Below, piece after piece: positions 57,925 through 64,000 of a DNA stretch of 64,000 nucleotides. Source of the DNA: Adiantum capillus-veneris (Eukaryota > Streptophyta > Polypodiopsida > Polypodiales > Pteridaceae); the NCBI GenBank assembly GCA_014529385.2, contig CM043957.1, positions 86,500,881 through 86,564,880 of the forward strand, written 5' to 3'. A model generated the notes under the pieces. It worked only from the letters and a program-made list of their open reading frames with translations. It had not been told where the DNA came from and did no database searches. How positions within the stretch are numbered: position 1 is the stretch's first letter; each line of letters begins with the position of its first letter. Both the position numbers and the translations under genes were made by a program.

Positions 57925-58763
57925 GCCAGACATCGGAAAAGTCTCTCTCTAGGTACTGTGTCAAATGCTTTGCGGAAGTCAACGAAGCAGCAATATAATC
58001 TCCTCTTCCTCACCCGTGTCTGGTCGATCAGACAACGAAGGGTGAAGATATGATCAATAGTAGAGAAAGCTCGGCGGAAGCCTGCCTGTCCTGGTGTCCT
58101 CATGCCTTCTCCCTCTGCTAGAGAACTGAGCTCCTCCTCTAAAACCGCGCCATATAGTTTGGCCAGTATAGGACCAATCATGATAGTGCGATATGTGCTA
58201 GGATCCATGGCATCCCCAGATTTGTGGATAGGCACGATGGTGTGCGCTGTCCACGACTCTGGGAATCCCTCTGAAAGCGCGCGGTTGAAGAGGTGGGCAA
58301 TGAGTGGTGCCAATGCATCACAGCCATATATAAGATGCTCTGCCTGTAGGCCTGCCTGATCTCTAGCCCTCCCATGCTGTAGGTGGGATATAGCTTTCTT
58401 CACCATGTGGGTAGTGAAGAAAGTAGATGATGTGGGTCGAGTAGCTGATGGCGTAGGTATGGGTGGCTGTCCTGGGATCTCGTATAAGCTCTCGGCATAT
58501 CTGTGCCATGTCGCTGGGTCCTGAATAGGAGTGGATGGCCTGGGAGGTCTGATCCAACGCCATGCCTCAGCACTATTCTTGCTCATGAGTAAATGATAGA
58601 TGTCCCAATACTGGTGCTCCTCCCACTCCCGTCTTTTACGACGGGTAAGTGTCTGCATCTTGCGCTGAGCCTGGCGATGTGTAATCTCCCCTCTGATCTC
58701 CAGTATATGTAGGTGTCTGTGTAGATCTCGACATTCGTCGTCGTACCACCTGTTTTGTGGCAT
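57925..58763 (-). pseudogene. LINE ORF2: linker and RT N-terminal half
   Basis: The frame runs from RWYDDECRDLHRHLH through a basic linker (TRRKRREWEEHQYWDIY) into RT: AHTIVPIHKSGDAMDPSTYR, GQAGFRRAFSTIDHIFTLR and CCFVDFRKAFDTVPRERL. It is then cut at the Gypsy insertion; the last 28 codons of the open frame up to 57840 are Gypsy LTR sequence. The continuation is at 51451 downwards. A frameshift near 58770-58880 separates it from the endonuclease frame. Confidence 0.92.
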
Positions 58764-58876
58764 AGTGCCAGTGTGTGGAGGGTGTGTGTGTATGCGATGT
58801 GGGAAACTTTGAGTGGCTGACTCGTGTAAGATGGATGTAATGTGTGTGGTGAGTGTGTCCAGAGGTGCTGTGGGGT

Positions 58877-59785
58877 CTAAGTGTATAAGGTGCTCATGCA
58901 GGTGATGTATATAAACAGGAGTGAGCTCATGAGTGAAAGAAATGGTAGTGTAAAGTGTGAGGGGGGGGGGGCGGCGGGGGGGTCAGCAAGCTGTGTAGCA
59001 AAAAGGGAGAATGTGAGATAAGTATGATCCGCCCCTATCGGTGTGCGTGCAACGCTGAAGGAGTGTATAAGCTCTGCTGTCTGGGTAGAGCCCAACAAAT
59101 AGTCTACTGTGCTCTCTCCGCCACTATGTGGGAAGCAAGTGAATCCCCCAGAATCTGGCCACCTCGCCATCCCGTTATAAATAACGAGATGGTGCCTGCT
59201 GCCAAGCTCAAGAAGGTGTTTGCCATATCCAGTGTTGTCCTGTCCCCCATCTGCAGACACTCTACTCACCCCCATGTCCTCTGCATCAAGTGCCCTCATG
59301 ATCTCCGGCTGCTCCATATCATAGATCTCACACTGTCGGCTCTGTGTCCTCCCGTTGAAGTCCCCCATGAGGAGGACTTCCCCGAGTGATGTGTAGTGAG
59401 AAATGTCCTCCGACAGTCGAGAGTAGGGGTCCTGGATAGCATATCGTGATCCATGTGGTGAAAAGTAGCATATGGCAATGTATAGCCCTCTCTCGTGGGT
59501 GAGCTCTAGCCGTACCCAAATATAGCATGCCTCCTCGTCTCTACTCATCACCTGTATCCGGTTGTGTAAGCTCTGTTTGAATAGTATGGCCACCCCTCCT
59601 GACCCCCGAGCTGTACTCTGTCTGGTGATGGTCCTATAAGTCGACTCCCACTGGAATCCTGTGACTACAGGTAGTCCTCTCTCTGGGCTCTCATGTGTCT
59701 CCGTAAAACATACAAAGTCATGCTCACTGATGATCTCCTCTAGGCGCTCCGGATGTGTCCATATAGAACCATTGCAGTTCCACAC
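58877..59785 (-). pseudogene. LINE ORF2 endonuclease domain
   Basis: APE-type endonuclease: WNCNGSIW at the N-terminus, the catalytic Glu in CFTETHESPE, GGVAILFKQSL, VLLMGDFNGRTQSR (catalytic GDFN), STVDYLLGS and GADHTYLTFS with the catalytic His. The expected start ATG is altered, since AVWNC precedes the first motif, so the Met at 59785 lies inside the domain. The last 30 residues of the frame (hydrophobic, ending 58877) are out of frame with the protein. This enzyme would make the nick that sets the insertion site; its preference is discussed in the findings. Confidence 0.93.
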
Positions 59786-59842
59786 TGCCCCTCTGAGTGG
59801 TGTCCCCTATGCTAGTGTATGTGTCTCATAGGTCCCGAATCC

Positions 59843-60006
59843 CTATGAGATTGGGCGGCCGTCGATGAAGATTCTACCATCTCGAAAGAAGGCCTTTTTA
59901 CCTTCTTTCCGTGCCTGAAGGACCCTGGGCATGCATGATTTCCTGTGCTCGATCTGCATCCTAGTGAGGTCCTCGTCCATAAAGATATGGCCGCCCTGGA
60001 GGCCTC

Positions 60007-60010
<4 letters not shown>
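59843..60010 (-). pseudogene. LINE ORF1 C-terminal fragment
   Basis: In the frame ending at the stop 59843-59845: GGHIFMDEDLTRMQIEHR, then RVLQARKEGKKAFFRDGR, then IFIDGRPIS. This resembles the C-terminal end of L1-type ORF1 RNA-binding proteins (RKEGKKAFFR, closing Asp-Gly). The ORF1 stop lies about 60 bp before ORF2. The rest of ORF1 is missing because of the truncation at 60010. Confidence 0.7.

Positions 60011-60048
<38 letters not shown>
60011..60048. repeat. (GA)19 microsatellite joining two LINEs
   Basis: On the minus strand it is the (TC)n tail of the LINE at 60049-64000 and abuts the truncated 5' end of the LINE at 60010. Next to it are repeated TGAAA units (60050-60070). Confidence 0.93.
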
Positions 60049-60051
<3 letters not shown>

Positions 60052-60312
60052 GAAATGAAATGAAATGAAATGTTATATTAACGTCTTCAAAAGGCCAAAA
60101 TGACCTATGAGACCAATCAGTTACAAAATAGTGAATCTAATACCATGTCTGGGTACAAAAGAACTAGAAAAGAACTAGAAGTGGAACAAAATACTACTAC
60201 TACTACTACAATCTAAAACTACGTGGGTGTAGCAGCTGATACAATAGGTACCCGGTAAACTGGATGTAACAGTGTGTGAAACAAAGATGGAAGAAATGGT
60301 GAGGATCCATCC

Positions 60313-63300
60313 TCATCTGCACTCTGGATGTCGAGAGAGTATGGCTCGAATCTTCTGTTGTAGTCTCCGTCGATGCTGTGTAGCTCCTCTCCTCAGTCGC
60401 GGTCGTCTGTATCTCTGTAGCTCCAATGCTCGGTCGATGAGAGTGCCAGTAGTGGTCGAATGAGTGTGGGACGAGCTCTGCAGTGGTGGCTGCTCCTCTG
60501 GCTGTCCCATATCTAGTGAAAAGAAATCTGTAATGTGTCTCTGGGACTGCCTCTCTCTAGCTCTCCCCAGTAAAGTGTCTCTATACCTGTGTAACTCAAG
60601 TAGATATAGTCCAAGACATCTCTGATCCTCATAACTCATGACCCTAGATAGAGTACCAAAACCCTCTCTGAATAAGCAGTGGAAACGCCCCCGTATCTCA
60701 TAGAACACTGTGCAATGACATATGTAGTGCAACTCTGTCTCTGGCTCTCTCTGGCATAATCGGCATATCCTGCTGTCTGCTGGTATCCCTCTGAATCTCC
60801 CAGTCTCAATCTCGAGCTGATGTGAGGATGTGCGTATCTGACCAATGGCACAACGCAAACCATGAGACATATGTGTGTCCATGTAGCTGGGTCGAATCAC
60901 AAACCCATCTCCTGTGAGGTGGAGAAGATGCTCTCTATAGAAAGCCATCTTCGTGCTCAACTCCTGAGGCGGCTCTATCCATGTCCTCCTGGTGTCGAGC
61001 TGGATCAGGTCCTGACGAATGAGTCTAGTGATCTCCACCCGTGTAAGAGACAGCGAGGGTGCCTGAAGAGAATACTGGAAAGGGGGCAACCTGTCCATGG
61101 TGAAGCCATGCGTCTGAAACCATGAAGTCATCTGTGCATACCAGCATGAAGTGTCCCCCTGTAGAGCTAACTGTCTCGAAGACTCAAGGGCCAATCTAGC
61201 ATATCTGTCTCTAGTAGTATCCCATAGGCTGTGCACAAAGGACACTGATCTGGTAAGCGCCTCAATCTCCAAGGGGGGGGCAGCTAGCTCTGCTCGAATG
61301 ATCGCGTGAGGTACGGAGGCCTTGGCTCTAATCAATCGGGAGATCATAGATACCAAGGGCCTCTCCATACGTCTCCAACCATCCTGGCCTACAGAAGGTC
61401 CCCATACCTGTACCCCATACATCATAGCTGAGGCTACTAAAGTATCAAAGAGCCATAACTTTGTCCGAGGTTCCTGGAACTGAACCTGCGAACACATCCT
61501 CTCCAAGCCTCCCAAGGCCGCATAAGCTCTGGTTAGTCTAGTCTTTGCTGCTCTCCCCAAAGAAAACCTCGGCCCAGTGAAGACTATCCCAAGGTAAGTG
61601 TATGCATCTGTATACTCCACAATCTCTTGACCATACGTGAAGGTCGGTGCCGATCTCCTGATCCACTGCGGTGTGGTGTTAAACACCATGACCTTGGTTT
61701 TACCAAGGTTTACAGACAATCCACTATCCTCTGCAAAACTGTGTAATGCATCCAACTGTCGCTGCATACCCTCTGGTGAGTCAGAGATCAAGACAATATC
61801 ATCAGCATATAACAACAATGGGATCCACGTCCCTGCCAGCTGGGCACCTCTATCACCCTCTCTGTCAATGTAATCAGACACCTCATCAACATACATACCA
61901 AATAGAGTAGGAGACAATGGGCAACCCTGTTTCACCCCGATAGTGGAGTGAACTAAGTCAAATATCCCCTCTGGGGTGCGTACATGTCCCATCACTGATC
62001 TGTATAAAGCCATAATCCCCCAAATCAACACTGTGGGCACCCCCATCTCCTGCAGTCTGCGCATCAGTCGAGCTCTCGGTACCATGTCAAATGCTTTGCG
62101 GAAATCCACAAAGCTACAATAAATCCGTCTCCCATGTGACCTGCCCTCCTCAATGATAGCTCTGAGTGTCAGAATATGGTCAAGAGTGGAGAAACCCCTC
62201 CTGAAACCTGCCTGTCCCTTTGCCCGTACACCCTCACCCTCTGCCCAGTTACTCAACTGCTGCTCAATAATGGATGCATACAATCGTGCCAGTGTGTGTC
62301 CAACCATAATAGTGCGGTAATTTCCGGGCTCTGTAGGATCACCTGCCTTGAATATAGGCACAATAGTAGACAACCTCCAAGTCTCAGGTAATCCCTCACA
62401 CATGGCACGATTGAACAACACTGCAAGAACCTCCATCAGCATATCCCTAGCATGTATAAAGTGCTCCGCTACTAGACCGTCATGATCGTAAGCCCTCCTG
62501 GTCCTCATCCTGTCAATGGCTCTCTTTACCATCTCAGTGGTAAAGAAGGTGCTCGTAGGTGGACATGGCTCTGTAGGATCTGGAAGGGGATCCTGCCCAG
62601 GAACCGTATATAACGATGTCGCATACTGGCCCCACACATCAGGAGAAGTAATCACTGGGGGAGGGGAGTGCTCATGGAAGAGTTGCCATGCCTCGCCTGA
62701 GTCTCTACTCAAGAACAACTGATACAAGTCTCGCTCCATCTGGGCCAGGTAAGCTCGTTTCTTCTTTCGCACAAGGCGCCGGAAAGCAATCCGCGACTGT
62801 CTGTAGGTGATGACTCCTAAATGAAGATCCCTCTGAAGCTGGGCTCTCATCTCTCTGCACTCCTCATCATACCAACTATTCTGGGGCATGCTCCCAGAAT
62901 GTCGCCTCCAATCCGGTTGAGTGTGTGGGTATGCCTCTGATGCTGCATCATGTAGTGTCTCAGTCAATAAAGTAGTGCACTCCTCTACTGAGAGGCCGGG
63001 AGCAACTGTGCATAGACGATCCCAGATCGCCTCTGTATAAACCGAGTCAGTCTCTGGTGTAAATGTATAACGGGTGTGTGACCTGCCTCCTGATTTCTGG
63101 GCTGTACTAAACTGAAAAGATACGGACAGTGTCAAGAGAGCATGATCCACTGCTACGCCCACTGGTCTGGCTCCCACTGTGAAATCCTGAATACAAGGAA
63201 TAAAGCTCGGCTGTGTCATAACATAGTCCACTGTACTGGCCCCATGTCTGTGTGGAAAGCATGTGAAGCCTGCTGCTCCAGGAAACCGCTGTAAGCCATT

Positions 63301-63420
63301 AAGTATGGCTAGCCCATGTGTAGTCGTCATCTCCGTGAGGTATCTCCCATACTCAGTCTGCTCTCTGTCATGTGAGCATCTGTCAAACCCCAGCTCACCC
63401 ACATCCAACTCTCTAAGCAC
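60313..63420 (-). pseudogene. LINE ORF2: endonuclease end, RT and zinc knuckle
   Basis: About 1,035 codons. The endonuclease end (FTCFPHRHGASTVDYVM, VDHALLTLSVSF) is followed by a basic linker (RLVRKKKRAYLAQMERDL) and RT: TIVPIFKAGDPTEPGNYR, GQAGFRRGFSTLDHILTLR, CSFVDFRKAFDMVPRARLM, STIGVKQGCPLSPTLFGMY and the catalytic LLLYADDIVLISDS with GLSVNLGKTKVMVF. The C-terminus has CRLCQREPETELHYICHC (CX2CX8HX4C), a nucleic-acid-binding knuckle usual in L1-like ORF2. No RNase H is evident. Only one frameshift, near 63420-63450, separates it from the N-terminal block. GTG at 63420 is not a real start. Confidence 0.95.
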
Positions 63421-63424
63421 ATCT

Positions 63425-63920
63425 CATCTGAGGTGTCGTAGAAGACTGTCTGACAGTTGCCCGTTCGAGCATTGAAGTCTCCTAGGAGGATGATATCACC
63501 ATCCCTAGAAAACTCCCATATATCATCATCTAGAATTGAGAAAGGCGACTGCCCTCTGGATACAGCATATACTGACGTACTGGGGGGGAAGTAACATATA
63601 GCAATATATAGAAATCGACCTGTGTCAGCTCTCAGCCTCACCCACATGTATCTAGCCTGATCATCTCTCCGTACAATATGTAGTAGTGGCTGTAGCTCCT
63701 CCCTAAACAACACCGCTACTCCTCCTGAACCTCTACTCCCATGCTCAGATCTCGTGACTGTTCTGTGGGCTGTCTCCCATTTGTATCCCACCACATGTGG
63801 CAACAGTTGGCCAGGGGCCTGGTGAGTCTCTGAAAAGAAAACAATGTCCTTGTCTCTGAAACTGTCCTCAAAGGCACCAACATCCAACCTCATAGACCCA
63901 TTACAATTCCAAGTCGCCAT
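63425..63920 (-). pseudogene. LINE ORF2 endonuclease N-terminal block
   Basis: The ATG at 63920 gives MATWNCNGSMRLDVGAFED, the expected start of ORF2 (Asn of the endonuclease in NCNGS). Then come IVFFSETHQAPGQL with the catalytic Glu, GSGGVAVLFREEL and IILLGDFNARTGNCQ. The frame shifts near 63420-63450 and continues in the block 60313-63420. The ATG is preferred over the upstream TTG because it starts the domain directly and lies about 30 bp after the ORF1 stop. Confidence 0.93.
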
Positions 63921-63950
63921 CCTCAATGTGGTCCCATAGGTCTCGCACCG

Positions 63951-64000
63951 TCATGTAGAGCGCCGCTCTACAATCACCACCCGACCATCTCTGTAAAAGG
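63951..64000 (-). CDS. LINE ORF1 C-terminal end, cut by the window edge
   Basis: The last 16 codons, FYRDGRVVIVERRST with a stop at 63951-63953, align with FFRDGRIFIDGRPIS in the neighbouring copy. This places the ORF1/ORF2 boundary of the family: ORF1 ends about 30 bp before the ORF2 ATG, which suggests translation of ORF2 by reinitiation or internal entry. Too little is visible to judge whether ORF1 is intact. Confidence 0.6.
   Translation of the reverse strand, partial: FYRDGRVVIVERRST

Larger units (their letters stand above)
51447..57929 (+). mobile_element. Chromodomain Ty3/Gypsy element nested in a LINE
   Basis: LTRs at 51452-52010 (559 bp) and 57399-57924 (526 bp), both TGTCACA to TGTTACA. 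An initiator-Met primer binding site follows the 5' LTR and a purine tract precedes the 3' LTR. The flanks CCCAG (51447-51451) and GCCAG (57925-57929) are a 5-bp target duplication with one mismatch. The gene order gag, protease, RT, RNase H, integrase, chromodomain marks a chromovirus. Stops, frameshifts and an integrase deletion make it non-autonomous. It lies in the ORF2 of a minus-strand LINE. Confidence 0.96.
57925..60010 (-). mobile_element. LINE, 5' half (ORF1 end, endonuclease, RT N-terminus)
   Basis: Upstream half of the LINE split by the Gypsy insertion. It begins abruptly at 60010, inside ORF1, right against the (GA)n tail of the next LINE, so the copy is 5'-truncated there. Confidence 0.9.
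60049..64000 (-). mobile_element. LINE, nearly full ORF2, continuing beyond the window
   Basis: Read on the minus strand: the ORF1 end (63951-64000), a short spacer, ORF2 (63920-60313), and a 3' UTR (60049-60312) with the conserved 3' block at 60080-60114, a (CATTT)n run and a (TC)19 tail. It is the most complete copy of its family here and the best reference for the other two. Confidence 0.93.

Noticed and set aside
60862-63475. Plus-strand open frames across the LINE
   Set aside because: Shadows of ORF2 on the minus strand.

Overview
This window looks like repeat-dominated nuclear DNA of a land plant with a large genome. The evidence is plant-type Ty1/Copia and chromodomain Ty3/Gypsy elements, priming sites complementary to initiator tRNA-Met, an L1-type LINE with a DUF4283-like ORF1, tRNA-headed SINE-like units, and long AT-rich stretches without genes. 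I cannot name the species. I found no intact cellular protein-coding gene, no rRNA, no functional tRNA and no CRISPR. Almost every coding trace is a transposable element or a relic of one.

Layout. 1-3455: rearranged Ty3/Gypsy (Athila-like) relic with RT-RNase H on +, an inverted integrase on -, then a protease on +. 3456-5600: AT-rich, LTR-like non-coding DNA. 5612-9190: broken gag-like/coiled-coil coding region without reverse transcriptase, ending in a polypurine tract and an LTR start at 9192. 10347-10954: 305-bp tandem duplication. 11000-16500: no gene seen. 16532-22081: structurally complete Copia element (minus) with 192-bp LTRs and an AACCA target duplication. 23690-32258: two inverted arms of about 0.8 kb surrounding a non-autonomous LTR element (24647-29989) that carries a strong foldback hairpin. 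30871-33188: a direct repeat pair of about 0.6 kb. 34087-35480: two LINE 3' ends, head to tail, joined at (GA)n tracts. 36750-36957: SINE-like unit. 37165-41228: zinc-knuckle and Gypsy integrase scraps, then an L1-type LINE 5' half broken by a solo LTR. 42844-48406: gag-protease-only LTR element (minus) with an AGTAC target duplication, sitting inside an older coding-like frame. 49155-49295: second SINE-like unit. 49354-60010: LINE (minus) split by a chromodomain Gypsy element (51452-57924). 60011-64000: a longer LINE of the same family, running off the window.

How the parts relate. The elements are layered. A LINE of one family (ORF2 about 1,200 aa: endonuclease, RT, C-terminal CCHC) appears to have inserted into the (TC)n tail of an earlier copy, and a Gypsy element later landed in that LINE. 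The same head-to-tail arrangement at a (TC)n tract recurs 25 kb away. This LINE family has a conserved 3' end with a small hairpin, and a nearby SINE-like unit ends in a similar motif. That suggests a microsatellite-targeting LINE and a possible SINE partner, and I consider it the most interesting signal in the window. Most broken frames carry only nonsense codons, many explicable as C-to-T changes, as expected for methylated, silenced elements.
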